A DNA stretch of 42,033 nucleotides from Bacteroidota bacterium (GTDB lineage: Bacteria; Bacteroidota; Ignavibacteria; Kapaibacteriales; UBA2268), in contig JAJRTW010000240.1 of assembly GCA_024278075.1 (NCBI GenBank), forward strand, positions 1-42,033. Direction: 5' to 3'. The translations under genes were made by a program, and so were the position numbers. The notes under the pieces are model-generated. The model made no database searches, was not told the DNA's origin, and was given only the letters and a program-made list of their open reading frames with translations. The first letter of the stretch is position 1; each line of letters begins with the position of its first letter. Of this stretch, positions 9,299-19,972 are shown in pieces.

Positions 9299-10172
9299 TG
9301 CTCACCTCCATTTCCGCTTTTTGGTTTTCTATCCCTTTGGCGAACATTTTCTCGAAATTGCATTCTTCTAAGGAATGATGCTCTTGTTCGCGGTACATAT
9401 TATTTCTTTGTGCCAGTATTTTAAAATCAACAACATGAGCGTCAAATTCGGGGCCGTCTACGCATACGAATACCGTTTTGCCGTCAACGATTGCCCGGCA
9501 GCCGCCGCACATTCCCGTGCCGTCCACCATAATCGGGTTAAGGCTTACAACTGTTTTGATTCCCAGTGGCCTTGTAACTTCGGCCACAGCTGCCATCATC
9601 GGAATCGGCCCGATAGCCAATACTAAATCAATCTTGGTTCCGCCGTCGATCAATTCCTGCAATTTCTGAGTAACAAATCCATGAAAGCCGTAGGAACCAT
9701 CATCGGTGCAAGGATATGTTTCGTCACATATTTCGTTCATTTCGTCTTCGAGAATCACAAATTCCTTCGACCGTCCGCCGATAATGGAGATAGTGTGATT
9801 TCCCGCATCTTTCAAAGCCTTTGCTGTCGGATAGGCAATAGCAGTGCCAACACCGCCGCCAATGCTTACGGCAGTGCCGAAATTCTCTATGTGGGAGGCT
9901 GTGCCAAGCGGCCCGACTACGTCAAGAATCGAGTTGCCGGCCTCAAGCATATTTAATTGTTTGGTGGTCTTGCCAATACCCTGAACGATAATCGTTATCG
10001 AACCGTCATCGGTATTCGAATCGGCAATCGTAAGAGGTATCCTCTCGCCATGCTCATCTATCCGGAGAATAATAAATTGGCCGGGCAATCTTTTCCTGGC
10101 TATCCTCGGGGCGTCAATCCTGAATAATTTTATATCTGGCCCAACATACCGGGCTTCTAAGATTTTGTACAT
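9291..10172 (-). CDS. nfnA: NfnA / sulfide dehydrogenase-like FAD-NAD(P)-binding subunit with 2Fe-2S site
   Basis: LPGQFIILRIDEHGERIPLTIAD; GGGVGTAIAYP; GTGMCGGCR. Confidence 0.88.
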   Translation of the reverse strand: MYKILEARYVGPDIKLFRIDAPRIARKRLPGQFIILRIDEHGERIPLTIADSNTDDGSITIIVQGIGKTTKQLNMLEAGNSILDVVGPLGTASHIENFGTAVSIGGGVGTAIAYPTAKALKDAGNHTISIIGGRSKEFVILEDEMNEICDETYPCTDDGSYGFHGFVTQKLQELIDGGTKIDLVLAIGPIPMMAAVAEVTRPLGIKTVVSLNPIMVDGTGMCGGCRAIVDGKTVFVCVDGPEFDAHVVDFKILAQRNNMYREQEHHSLEECNFEKMFAKGIENQKAEMEVSND

Positions 10173-10397
10173 AAATATTTCCTTTGAAACAATTGTAATT
10201 TATTACATGATGATTATTAATTCCTGCTTTTCCCCACTATATCATAAACGATTCAACAATCCTTTAATTACGAATATCAAATTTAAGGAAATTTTCGTTT
10301 TCAACTAAATTAAAAAGGATTCACAAACAGATTAGTTTAATCTCTGATACGCCGCAGAGTTACAAGAATATGAAGATTCTCGGCAGCAGCTGCATCC

Positions 10398-10438
10398 CTG
10401 CTAATCATTCCACTGCTAATCATTCCACTGCTAATCCA
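10398..10438. repeat. 15-bp tandem repeat (gctaatcattccact) x ~2.6
   Basis: gctaatcattccactgctaatcattccactgctaatcc. Confidence 0.8.
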
Positions 10439-10522
10439 AGCCGCAGGCCATTTGGCTCAATCACATTAACCAATAAGATAAACAGCCACGCAACTGCAAC
10501 CGGCCAAAACATATTCTTACTA

Positions 10523-12859
10523 TTATTCATGCCCATCATCAATCATTTTCCCGGCTTCTCTTTCCATATAATTATGGTCAATAAATGGCTCGTCGTCAAT
10601 ATGCTTTTGCATCAATTCAATCCGGCGATAAATATTTTCCTTTAGGTTCGTCCCATACATCAGCTCGGTTTCACCCTGATCTGCCATAGCGATAAATTCA
10701 ACAGGCGAATTAAGCAATCGAATTAATTTCCTTGAATTCAATATTTCCTTTACAATAGAATCTTTAAGGAATTTACGATAATTTTCTTTACTTTCTTTTT
10801 CTTTACTATCAATGCAATTTGCACCCATATACCCATAAACACCAACGACCCATGCAGCTACGTTGCGCTGTGTCATAAACCAGCATCTCAGCGCCCGGAG
10901 CCTAATATATTGATCTCTTATGGGATTATCTTTGCTAAGTTCAATGTCTGCAACTCCTGCTGCCGACTCAAGTATCCCGATTGCTTTGTCCAGAGGCCCC
11001 CAAACATTATTGTCAATCCTTTCAATATCTATTTTACATTTATCGAAAGTCAGCACTTTAAATAAAACATCACGGCTAAGGTCAACATTATTCGGATTGT
11101 GCGGAGTTGTGCACATATATTTCTCATAATAATCCCTATCCCTTTGCGGGATTGCTTCAATATTAGGGACAAATGGGCGCGCCCACAGCCGGTACCAAGT
11201 GAAGCCAAAAGTTGAATAAAGAGGTGTCAGGTTTGGAAAGCCTAATATGGCTTCCTCGGCAAGCCTCCACGCCTCTACTAATTTGTCCGATTTACTTTTT
11301 ACCCATTTCTTTGCAAGCATATCTATATGCCCGTCAATATCAAGATTCGGATTGAACTGAAAAGCGCGGGTGATTTCATGGTTGATATTATATGGCACCA
11401 GTTCCGGTGGAAATGTCCCACCGGTGTGGGCAATATGTTCGATATTATTTTTATGCAGGGTTAATAATCTTTGCCACGTCAATCTCGGATAGGGGATGCC
11501 CAACAGCGGCTCGAACATTGAGTGCGGCCCGGAGGAAAAATAGAAATGTGCATTCGATCCTTTTTCTCTCAACCGGTCAATTTCGTCATTTTCCCCTTTG
11601 TCAAATCCCTGATGATAGACAGTTCCGGCATTCAATTCCTTGGCATCGGTATATCTCGGATGAGTGTATGGCATATCCCAACCCCGCTGAATCAATGACC
11701 CAGCCTCGACTTCTACATTTTTTTCCAATCCTCCAAGGATTACATCATGCTCGCCATAAAAAGATTCCATACGTGTAATAATGCGAAAATCAGGATTAAT
11801 CTTGGCTCCGGCATCGCGCAGGGATTTGAAAAAACGCAGAGCATTTTCGCCGGCAAGTTTGGCAATTTCCTCATCATCTTTCCATTCCCGAATTAGATAT
11901 GCCCCGCCGTTCCGGCCCACATAAAGCGATTTCGTATGCTCAAACCCAGCCCCACTGTCGTTGGTCCATATAGACATATAGCTAAGCTCCGGCACTTCCT
12001 CCATTATTTTTGTCAGCATTTCTGAATAATGCTCCCGCACCTTCGGGTGGGTTAGGGTCATAGTATATCTTGGCTTAAAGCTCCGGAACGGATGATCTAT
12101 CCGGGCGCCGCGCAGCATTGGGTATTTATCAAAGAATTTCTCCGGCACCGAACGCGGCTCGAAGCAGAGCAAACCCGGCGACAAGCCAAACCCTCGGGCT
12201 ATCCGAGCATTCTCTTTCAAATTTGCGAGGTTAGCCCTAAGATATTCCTCCGGGTATAAACCAATGTTCAAATGGCTGCTGACAAATTGATCCAGCGCCG
12301 GACAATAAGTATAGAACATCGGATATGTTTCGCCAATCGCCCCTGATTCCAGCGCCTTGGGGAAGGCCAGGCCGTTAATTTCAATATGAGTGAACCCGAG
12401 CCGCGCTGCTTCTTCAATATATGTTTGCCTGTCAAATCCTTTCTGAATTCGCCCTTCCTGAGTGAGGAAATAATCATAAGTTATTCGCTGCCAATCGAAA
12501 GAAGGGATGATTAATCTCCCGCCGGCAAACTCTTCAATATCCGAATTTAGATAATTGTCAAATATATAGCATACAAACGAGTATAGGTGATGTTGGTGGG
12601 AGGCAGCCACCACGCCGGCTCCATTTTCATCAATATTGAAATAGACATATCTGCCGGGCTTCCCGGTTTCGCTGTGTAAATCGATATTCAAATCACTGAT
12701 TGGGGAAATATTTATTTTAAATTCAGAGCCGTTGCCTTTTGATTTAATGGCAATCTGCGGATTAATACTTTTGAATTTGCCTGCAATTTTAACGGCGGCT
12801 TCAATATTGTCCGGAACTATAATTATTTTGATATTCTCTATTGCTTCTGATAGTTTCAT
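10523..12859 (-). CDS. Large TIM-barrel glycoside hydrolase-like protein (GH20/GH67-type architecture), specificity unknown
   Basis: 778 aa; N-terminal alpha/beta domain, then IIPSFDWQRITYDYFLTQEGRIQKGFDRQTYIEEAARLGFTHIEINGL and YMSIWTNDSGAGFE. Confidence 0.6.
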   Translation of the reverse strand: MKLSEAIENIKIIIVPDNIEAAVKIAGKFKSINPQIAIKSKGNGSEFKINISPISDLNIDLHSETGKPGRYVYFNIDENGAGVVAASHQHHLYSFVCYIFDNYLNSDIEEFAGGRLIIPSFDWQRITYDYFLTQEGRIQKGFDRQTYIEEAARLGFTHIEINGLAFPKALESGAIGETYPMFYTYCPALDQFVSSHLNIGLYPEEYLRANLANLKENARIARGFGLSPGLLCFEPRSVPEKFFDKYPMLRGARIDHPFRSFKPRYTMTLTHPKVREHYSEMLTKIMEEVPELSYMSIWTNDSGAGFEHTKSLYVGRNGGAYLIREWKDDEEIAKLAGENALRFFKSLRDAGAKINPDFRIITRMESFYGEHDVILGGLEKNVEVEAGSLIQRGWDMPYTHPRYTDAKELNAGTVYHQGFDKGENDEIDRLREKGSNAHFYFSSGPHSMFEPLLGIPYPRLTWQRLLTLHKNNIEHIAHTGGTFPPELVPYNINHEITRAFQFNPNLDIDGHIDMLAKKWVKSKSDKLVEAWRLAEEAILGFPNLTPLYSTFGFTWYRLWARPFVPNIEAIPQRDRDYYEKYMCTTPHNPNNVDLSRDVLFKVLTFDKCKIDIERIDNNVWGPLDKAIGILESAAGVADIELSKDNPIRDQYIRLRALRCWFMTQRNVAAWVVGVYGYMGANCIDSKEKESKENYRKFLKDSIVKEILNSRKLIRLLNSPVEFIAMADQGETELMYGTNLKENIYRRIELMQKHIDDEPFIDHNYMEREAGKMIDDGHE

Positions 12860-13144
12860 TTGTTTTCTTAGTTTAGTTCAAGGGCAAGTTAGCAAGCAGT
12901 CCGGAAGTCGTGTTCATTATTCCCGGCTGTTTTGAAATCTGCCCAAAATTGGATTTATCATTTTTCCGAGCGGTAGGAAACCATCCCGTATATCCCTAAT
13001 TTTAATCCCACATTGTGGGTTTAATTCCCCGCTGCTTGCGGCTGGGTAGTTCATTTCTATGGGCAGAAATGCCAAATGTTCATGCAATTTATTACAGCGG
13101 CATTCTCCGGGCAGGCAGCACATACCAAAAGGCGATGCCGACAG

Positions 13145-14428
13145 CTACCCAGCCATCTCGCCGATAGCATCAGCTACAGTTTCGACTTCCTTTGCGTTGT
13201 TATATATATGAAATGAAGCTCTGATTCCCTCCAGGCCGGCTTCCGGCACAACGCGAACCCGAATCTTCCTATCGGACAATTCACCCGCAACCTCGCGGTA
13301 ATCTTTACCATCAATTCTAAATGTTATAATTGATGACCGATATATATCTTCTTCGGGAGATAATAATTTGACTTTCGGGATATCCCTTAGCCTTGAATAA
13401 AACATCTCCGAAAGCCGCTTATTCCGCTTGAACAATCTCTTAAACCCAATCGTATTAATTAAGTCGATTGATTTGGCCAGCCCCTCGAACAGAGCATCGT
13501 TCTGAGTTGCGTATTCGTATCTTTGGGCGGTTGGCTGTAGCGTCAATGTGCCGTTTGTGATGTCGTAGCCCGCATCGGAATAAGCCCCAACGGTGGCCGG
13601 CCTCAACACATTAAGCAATTCTTTTTTGACATACAACCCGCCTGTCCTCTTGGGGCCGAGCAGCCACTTATGCCCGCAGAATGCATAGAAATCAACACCG
13701 GATTCTTTAACACTTACGGCAGTGCTGCCCACCGATTGCGCCCCGTCGAGAGCGAACCATACGCCCATGTTTTTCGCCAATTTCCCTATTTCATTAATCG
13801 GAAATATCTGGCCTGTGGTGCAAGTAACGTGACTGATAATAATAAGTTTTGTACGGTCACTAATTAACTTACTTATTCGGCTAACATTGCCAATCCCATT
13901 TCTTAAATCCGGCTCGAATGTGCGAATCCGGATGCCATCGCTTTGCATTTTATTCAACAGCGGTATATGCAGGGCCGGATGCTCGTGGGTTGATGTGATT
14001 ATTTCGTCGCCCCTGTTCAGAGGCAGGCCGTTGATAATTATATTCAGCCCTTCCGTGGCGGAACCCGTCAGGGCAATCTCCTCATATTTACAGCCATGGC
14101 CCAATAGTTTTGCTGTTATCTTTTTTATATTCAACCATTTATCCTGATCGTGCCCGGGCTGGGGATATACCTGTTGCAGTTCCATATTTGATCGAATATT
14201 TTCCAATGTAGTTGTTGGTACCGAGCCGATTCCGCCTGTATTTAAGTAAATATAATCATCCGGCAGGAGAAAATGCTTCCTTAATAATTCACAGAAATCA
14301 TCATCTGAGCCATCGAAATCAATATTCCCAATAGCCGGCACACTCTCATTGTCTGCCCTTAGATTGCCTCTGAGCATAGCAGTTCCTGTGATTGAACCAA
14401 TAGTACCTATGAAATTTCTGCGTTTCAT
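13145..14428 (-). CDS. Class V aminotransferase-fold PLP-dependent protein with possible Tat-type signal
   Basis: MKRRNFIGTIGSITGTAML N-term; LDGAQSVGSTAV and FYAFCGHKWLLGPKRTGGLYV (PLP lysine region). Confidence 0.85.
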   Translation of the reverse strand: MKRRNFIGTIGSITGTAMLRGNLRADNESVPAIGNIDFDGSDDDFCELLRKHFLLPDDYIYLNTGGIGSVPTTTLENIRSNMELQQVYPQPGHDQDKWLNIKKITAKLLGHGCKYEEIALTGSATEGLNIIINGLPLNRGDEIITSTHEHPALHIPLLNKMQSDGIRIRTFEPDLRNGIGNVSRISKLISDRTKLIIISHVTCTTGQIFPINEIGKLAKNMGVWFALDGAQSVGSTAVSVKESGVDFYAFCGHKWLLGPKRTGGLYVKKELLNVLRPATVGAYSDAGYDITNGTLTLQPTAQRYEYATQNDALFEGLAKSIDLINTIGFKRLFKRNKRLSEMFYSRLRDIPKVKLLSPEEDIYRSSIITFRIDGKDYREVAGELSDRKIRVRVVPEAGLEGIRASFHIYNNAKEVETVADAIGEMAG

Positions 14429-16039
14429 CTAATCAATCCCAAATATTCGTATTTCAATATTAACAAATTTTTCATCAATTAAATTACTTATTTTTGCATT
14501 AAAATCAACATATAGACTGTTTCTGATTCTTTTGGATTCAAATCCTGCCGGCTTATTATCAATTAGAACTGACGCTGCCTCGGTTCGCTTCGGCAGAAGT
14601 ACATGAAATTCTATTTCAGAGCCGGGGCTTTCTATTTTAATTAATATTTCCCGATTCTTTAACTCATATTCGTATTTAATATAACTGCCGGAGGCTTCGT
14701 AAAGAACCCGAACCTCTGCTTTGCTAACATCGGCAGCCGGCCATCGGGGCGACAGAGTAATTTTTCTGAACAAATAATATTTGTCCTCAACCCCCGCAAG
14801 CCCCTCGATAAAAGCATAAAGCATTGCCGTTGACCCCCAGCCGTCGGTCGGCTCGGCGTCGGGACTGGTGCCGGATTCTACTGTTGCCGGAGTTCCATCC
14901 GGGTGGTACCAAAGATAGGTTTCGTTCTTTTTTGCTATCATATTATAATATCTCCTTAGAATATCTGCGCCGTATTCTTCGAAGCCATTATTGAAAGCAG
15001 CCTTTGCAAGCTCGCCGCCCACAAGTGGCATTATCCCGCCATTCACATAAGTTCCTTTCGCCAGTTTTTCGTCGCCAAATGCTCCATCCGGAAACGGCGG
15101 GTCAATAGAGAACCACTCGGCAAATGAGCCGGAAGTTCCCTTGCGTTTGATATATTCCGCTATGATTGATTCAGCCATTGCAGGCGATGCTGTCCCGCGG
15201 TTAATATCCATAGGGTTGCTAAGGCTTAACTGCTGCGATTGGTCCACTCCATCAATATTCACCGGATTGTCCATAACGAAATGAGTATAAAACAATCCGT
15301 TCCAGCAGTGTTGGTTCATCGCCTGAAGCAATGCAGCCGCCGTTTCGTGCCATTGCTCTGACTTAATATTATTTCCAATATGCAAATATAATTTAGACAT
15401 TATTTGGAACGCCTCGTAATAACCGCTGTTGTCACCGTGCATTATGCCCCAGAAAGTATTATCATCAATTTGGAATTGCAGCCATTTGTGCCGCCCGGCT
15501 GTATAGGCAAAATCCCATGTATCAATTGTGTATGGGCGTTTGACCAGGCCTAATTCCTCATTCCACCGCTGCGGGCTGTTCAAAATATATTGCAGCGATT
15601 TCTCCAATGATGGCAGCAGATTCGCCAGCCAGCTGTCATCTCCGGTGGCCTGCCATGCAAGAAATGCAGCCTTTACGAACCTGAATTCAACGTCGGCCTC
15701 GACGGGAACGCGTACGTATTTAGTCCAGTTCTCCCGCTCGCAGGGCAGCTTTTCGGGAAAAGTAGTGAAATAATCGAATATTCTGCCGCCAGCCGATTGC
15801 GTGTCGGCGAAATGCTGTACGGTACTTTTAATATCTTTTTCGAAATATTTCACGCCTCGCAGCATATCTGAATAATCCCGAATCCAAATTGATTTTGCAT
15901 CAGGGCTTCTGTAGCCGCGTATATTTTGCCCGTCGATAACAACATCCAGCAAGCCATTCTCCAGAAAAGCCTTAACCATTGGTATAAGGTTGTCGAATTC
16001 CGGCCTGCCGGTTTTGATGTATGTATTGATATTGTACAT
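14429..16039 (-). CDS. Six-hairpin (alpha/alpha toroid) glycosidase-like protein
   Basis: SIWIRDYSDMLRGVKYFE, DTWDFAYTAGRHKW, YVNGGIMPLVGGELAKAAFNNGFEEYG; stop directly abuts the next gene. Confidence 0.65.
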   Translation of the reverse strand: MYNINTYIKTGRPEFDNLIPMVKAFLENGLLDVVIDGQNIRGYRSPDAKSIWIRDYSDMLRGVKYFEKDIKSTVQHFADTQSAGGRIFDYFTTFPEKLPCERENWTKYVRVPVEADVEFRFVKAAFLAWQATGDDSWLANLLPSLEKSLQYILNSPQRWNEELGLVKRPYTIDTWDFAYTAGRHKWLQFQIDDNTFWGIMHGDNSGYYEAFQIMSKLYLHIGNNIKSEQWHETAAALLQAMNQHCWNGLFYTHFVMDNPVNIDGVDQSQQLSLSNPMDINRGTASPAMAESIIAEYIKRKGTSGSFAEWFSIDPPFPDGAFGDEKLAKGTYVNGGIMPLVGGELAKAAFNNGFEEYGADILRRYYNMIAKKNETYLWYHPDGTPATVESGTSPDAEPTDGWGSTAMLYAFIEGLAGVEDKYYLFRKITLSPRWPAADVSKAEVRVLYEASGSYIKYEYELKNREILIKIESPGSEIEFHVLLPKRTEAASVLIDNKPAGFESKRIRNSLYVDFNAKISNLIDEKFVNIEIRIFGID

Positions 16040-16100
16040 TATTTATGCGACACCTAATATATTATTTCAAATTCATCGGATTTAACTTAATTGATTCAAT

Positions 16101-16116
16101 AGTGTCCGGTTAAAAA
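16101..16116. repeat. Solo left end of the GTGTCCGGTTAAAAA family
   Basis: agtgtccggttaaaaa, 148 bp upstream of a full copy. Confidence 0.7.
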
Positions 16117-16248
16117 CCTGCAAATAGGCACGAAGCACAGTCCGTAGCTACATTTTAGATATTGGCTGTTGTGGATACACTTTTGAAATTAGTTAAAAAA
16201 CATTAAATGAAGTCATCGTATGTTGCAAATAATAAATTAATAAAACAG

Positions 16249-16513
16249 TAGTGTCCGGTTAAAAAGCAGTGAATAATTGGTAATCACAGTTATAGCCTGT
16301 ATTTTGCCCTATATAACGCTGGTTTAGATACAATTTCATATCATAGCAATTATAATAATATTACTTGTCATTCCGGACTTGATCCGGCATGACAGCTTTA
16401 GTATTATTATTTCGCTATGTCTATAATCACATCCAAATCAGCATAATATAGGTCAAAATGGAGATTGCTACCGCGAATACCACATATTATCCGTATTTTA
16501 ACCGGACAATACT
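16249..16513. repeat. MITE-like element, family B (TIR AGTAGTGTCCGGTTAAAAA)
   Basis: Left agtagtgtccggttaaaaag; right attttaaccggacaatactg; right half almost identical to 26215-26355. Confidence 0.85.
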
Positions 16514-16703
16514 GTCTTTTATTCAATTGTTACGTGCGTGCTTCGCAGCGTCAGGACTTCTCATCCTGATGCCTGATAAACGTAATTGGAATTCGCGATT
16601 GGTAATTGGTCGAGTCATCCCTCTTAATCTCCCTTCAAAGGGAGAACATTTATTGATAATATCCCTGACATGCCACTAAGATAAAAGGCACGAAATATTC
16701 CAG

Positions 16704-18773
16704 CTATATCGACACCATCAGCCATAGAAGCAATATTACTATCCCCACAAGCAGCCAGCTGCCGAAGAAACCAATATAATCAATCTTAGCCGGTTTTAAT
16801 ATTTCCCAATTCCTGCCCGGGAACAGCTTGTCATGGTCATACATTCCCGGATTTGAATATGCCCTTGTCAAAGCCATGATTTCTTTGTGCGGGGTGTCCT
16901 GCACTGGGGTATGGAGCTTGGCAAAGAACCTGTCCATCGACTCCTTTGGCTCTGGGCGGGTGAATAATGTAAGTATAAATAGCAGCACAAATGGGAACAG
17001 GCCGTCGAAAAGGAAACGCACCGCCACCAGCTGCGCCTTTGTCCAATCGGAGAAATCCACGCCAAACCAGCCGATAATCCAAATCTCGGCATGGAAGCGT
17101 CCAAGGCCCACTTTGGCGGATTGCTGGTCCGTCGGGTTGATCCTTGCCACTTTCTCGAAATAAATTCCCACCGGCTCTATTGTCTCAAATTCCGGATAAT
17201 TAGATACGGCTTTATTGCCTTCGGATAAAGCTACCGTTATCGCATTGGTTTCGATTAGATATGATTCATTATATTTTACCGCATCCATCGTTTGAAATAA
17301 ATTCGGGATTATTGTGTAGATTATTATGCAGACGGCTATCTGGAGAATCACAGCCCATTTGGTCAGCCGCCGCCATACGAATCCCAGCCAGATGGATGCT
17401 CCGAATATTGCCGGTATCGAGATGATATATTTGAATAATTCGAGTAAATTATCTATAGACAAGGCAACTGCAATTCCTCCGAAAAGGGCAACAGCTATTG
17501 CAATGCGGCCGACAAATAAGTAATGCCTTTCGGATTTATCCGGCACAAAAGGCTTATATAGATTCCTGATGAAAAGTGCGGAATACGACACCGAGCCGGC
17601 ATCGAGCGTCGACATATTGGCGGCCAGGATTCCTACCAGCATCAAGCCGATACCGCCCGGGAATAGTAAATCCCTCGACATATACCCCCAGATCAGGTCG
17701 GGGTCGTGCAGCTGCCCAGCATACAATCCAACCGCAAGCAGCCCGGCCAAAGCCCAGAGTATCATTATTATCCTCTTGGCAAACATTCCTACAATCATTC
17801 CGAACCGTGCGGTCATTTCATTTGTGGCCGAGCCGGCGGTCTGCATACCGGAAACTACAGCGATTATTGATACTAAATTGGCAAATGCCATGGCAAATAT
17901 CGTATACCATGCGTATTCGCTCAGGGTAGCCGAGCCGAATAATTCGAACATATAGTCCGGCACCGAGGCGTGAAGCCCTGAGAAGCCGCCGATTTTCATT
18001 AATCCGGCCGGAATCAGTATGGCCGAAAATATAATAATCAAAACTCCCTGTATGGCATCGGTTATCGCCGCCGCCCGGAACCCGCCCATCATCGTATAGA
18101 TTGCCACAATTACCGCATAGATGAAATAGAACCATATCGGCTCGGTGTATGATACGAACGACTTTAGCTCGCCCTTTTTCTCCATTTCCTTTAATTCCTC
18201 ATAGCGGGATTGCATTTCTAACGGCAGGCCTTTCTGCTTGTCCGCTTTCAGTTGCTTTAATTCCCTGAATTGCTCTATGCTTGCCTGCTCCCCGGCCGAG
18301 CAAAGCTGAATTGGCTTGGGCGTCATGGCCATCATGGTTTTGGCTGCCACCATATATCCAATGCCGCCGCCCAGAACCGACAGCATCAGAATAAACACCG
18401 CATAACTTGCTGCCAGGAATCTGCTGTTGAATCTTTCGAGAAAGAAATCGCCGATTGTGGTCAGCCTGACGCGGCGGAACAGCAGGGTGGTGAACCAATA
18501 AAATGGCGTAAGGAAAAGCACCACGAATTGAATCCACATCCCGCCGATTCCCTGGCGATAGACCTCACGCGATACCGCCACGGCCTGGTCGGCATTGGTC
18601 GAGCAGCCGAAATTGAGGAAGAACTGGTAGAATCTGCCGAGTTTGCGGCCGGCAAGGAAGAAATCTTCTGTGGTCTTTGTTTTGCCGGCAACGCGCTTGC
18701 CCAGCCATAGAATAATAATTACATAAAGTATTATTATAGAAAAATCAATTATATGGAGGCCCCAGATATTCAT
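16704..18773 (-). CDS. Sodium:solute symporter (SSS) family transporter
   Basis: TTEDFFLAGRKLGRFYQFFLNFGCSTNADQAVAVSREVYRQGIGGMW; multiple TM segments; MMGGFRAAAITDAIQG. Confidence 0.92.
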   Translation of the reverse strand: MNIWGLHIIDFSIIILYVIIILWLGKRVAGKTKTTEDFFLAGRKLGRFYQFFLNFGCSTNADQAVAVSREVYRQGIGGMWIQFVVLFLTPFYWFTTLLFRRVRLTTIGDFFLERFNSRFLAASYAVFILMLSVLGGGIGYMVAAKTMMAMTPKPIQLCSAGEQASIEQFRELKQLKADKQKGLPLEMQSRYEELKEMEKKGELKSFVSYTEPIWFYFIYAVIVAIYTMMGGFRAAAITDAIQGVLIIIFSAILIPAGLMKIGGFSGLHASVPDYMFELFGSATLSEYAWYTIFAMAFANLVSIIAVVSGMQTAGSATNEMTARFGMIVGMFAKRIIMILWALAGLLAVGLYAGQLHDPDLIWGYMSRDLLFPGGIGLMLVGILAANMSTLDAGSVSYSALFIRNLYKPFVPDKSERHYLFVGRIAIAVALFGGIAVALSIDNLLELFKYIISIPAIFGASIWLGFVWRRLTKWAVILQIAVCIIIYTIIPNLFQTMDAVKYNESYLIETNAITVALSEGNKAVSNYPEFETIEPVGIYFEKVARINPTDQQSAKVGLGRFHAEIWIIGWFGVDFSDWTKAQLVAVRFLFDGLFPFVLLFILTLFTRPEPKESMDRFFAKLHTPVQDTPHKEIMALTRAYSNPGMYDHDKLFPGRNWEILKPAKIDYIGFFGSWLLVGIVILLLWLMVSI

Positions 18774-18845
18774 AGGCTCGATGAAGGTTAATGTAGTTCC
18801 GCAACCGGTTATATTAATCTATGAAATTATTTCGGATATTTGGGA

Positions 18846-19940
18846 TTACGAATATTTCGTCCTGTTGCTGCACATCAGGCCATAAGCGTCTATGCAGTGG
18901 GTGCATTGCCGGGGCAGCGCTGCGGCTTTCCGGTGCTTTGATCTGAATTCCCTGAATCCCCTTGAGTTGTAAATATCAATTGGCTTTTGCTCGAAAATAT
19001 TGCCGAAGACTAACGGCGGCGATACTTTCGTCTCTCCGAACATCTCGAACGGCGTCGAAACGGCCAGGAAATCGCAGGGCGATACGTTGCCGTTGATGTC
19101 CACAATTAATGATTCGCAAGTGGTGCAGCCCATTTTCTTTGGCTTAAATCCCGGAAGCAATATAGTTTGTTTGTTAATACTGACTTTATTGATAACATTT
19201 ATTGTGATTTCCTCAGCCTTGCGATTGCCATTCTTGGAATACAGATACATATCATTTTTATCAGGAGTGAATGCCAATAGATTATTCACAAATATATTTT
19301 TTACTCCCATATCGTTCACAAAGTCGATATATTCTTCGAATTCATCAATATTATCCCTATGCAAAACAAGCACTACGCCTAACTTATTGGCGAATCCAAC
19401 CTGCTTGGCTTTATTTATAGTCCCGATTATTTTATCATATTCCACATCTGTCTTAAAACTCTCGACTGTCTCTTTGTTAACTCCGTCGAGAGAAATATTA
19501 AAATCGGAAATGGGGTATCGCACAAGCTTTTCAAGGATTTCGTCGGTTACTGCCATAGCATTTGTGTTAATCGGGAATTTTATCTTTGGATTAATCCCGA
19601 GGATGTAATCCATCATCTCGAACAGGTGCTTTTGAATAAATGGTTCGAAAGTAGTAAATTCAACCATTTCGGCCTTTTTAATAACTTTCCTTAGCCTGTC
19701 GGCCATTTTTTTAAAATCGTCAAATTTCAATATTTTGTTGACGCCGTCTGTAATTTCTTTGCCATAGTTGCTGATAAAACAATGGCTGCATTTCAGGTTG
19801 CAGGCCGAAACTGTTTGAATAACTACCACAGTCGGGCGGCTAAGAATGTAGTGATTTATCCCGCGAATGATTTTGTGGAATAATTCACCTTTGGGAGTCT
19901 TGATTAATTTCCTGAATAAATCCAGCGAAAATATATTCAC
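18846..19940 (-). CDS. Radical SAM protein with SPASM-like C-terminal cysteines
   Basis: VSACNLKCSHCF (CxxxCxxC); C-terminal CTTCESLIVDINGNVSPCDF and CTHCIDAYGLMC. Confidence 0.9.
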   Translation of the reverse strand: MNIFSLDLFRKLIKTPKGELFHKIIRGINHYILSRPTVVVIQTVSACNLKCSHCFISNYGKEITDGVNKILKFDDFKKMADRLRKVIKKAEMVEFTTFEPFIQKHLFEMMDYILGINPKIKFPINTNAMAVTDEILEKLVRYPISDFNISLDGVNKETVESFKTDVEYDKIIGTINKAKQVGFANKLGVVLVLHRDNIDEFEEYIDFVNDMGVKNIFVNNLLAFTPDKNDMYLYSKNGNRKAEEITINVINKVSINKQTILLPGFKPKKMGCTTCESLIVDINGNVSPCDFLAVSTPFEMFGETKVSPPLVFGNIFEQKPIDIYNSRGFREFRSKHRKAAALPRQCTHCIDAYGLMCSNRTKYS

Positions 19941-19972
19941 ATTGCTGTCCGGTTAATAATTTGGAACGGTCG

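Noticed and set aside
17569-18710. Several 100-146-aa ORFs within the symporter gene
   Set aside because: Alternative-frame shadows of a strongly supported SSS CDS.
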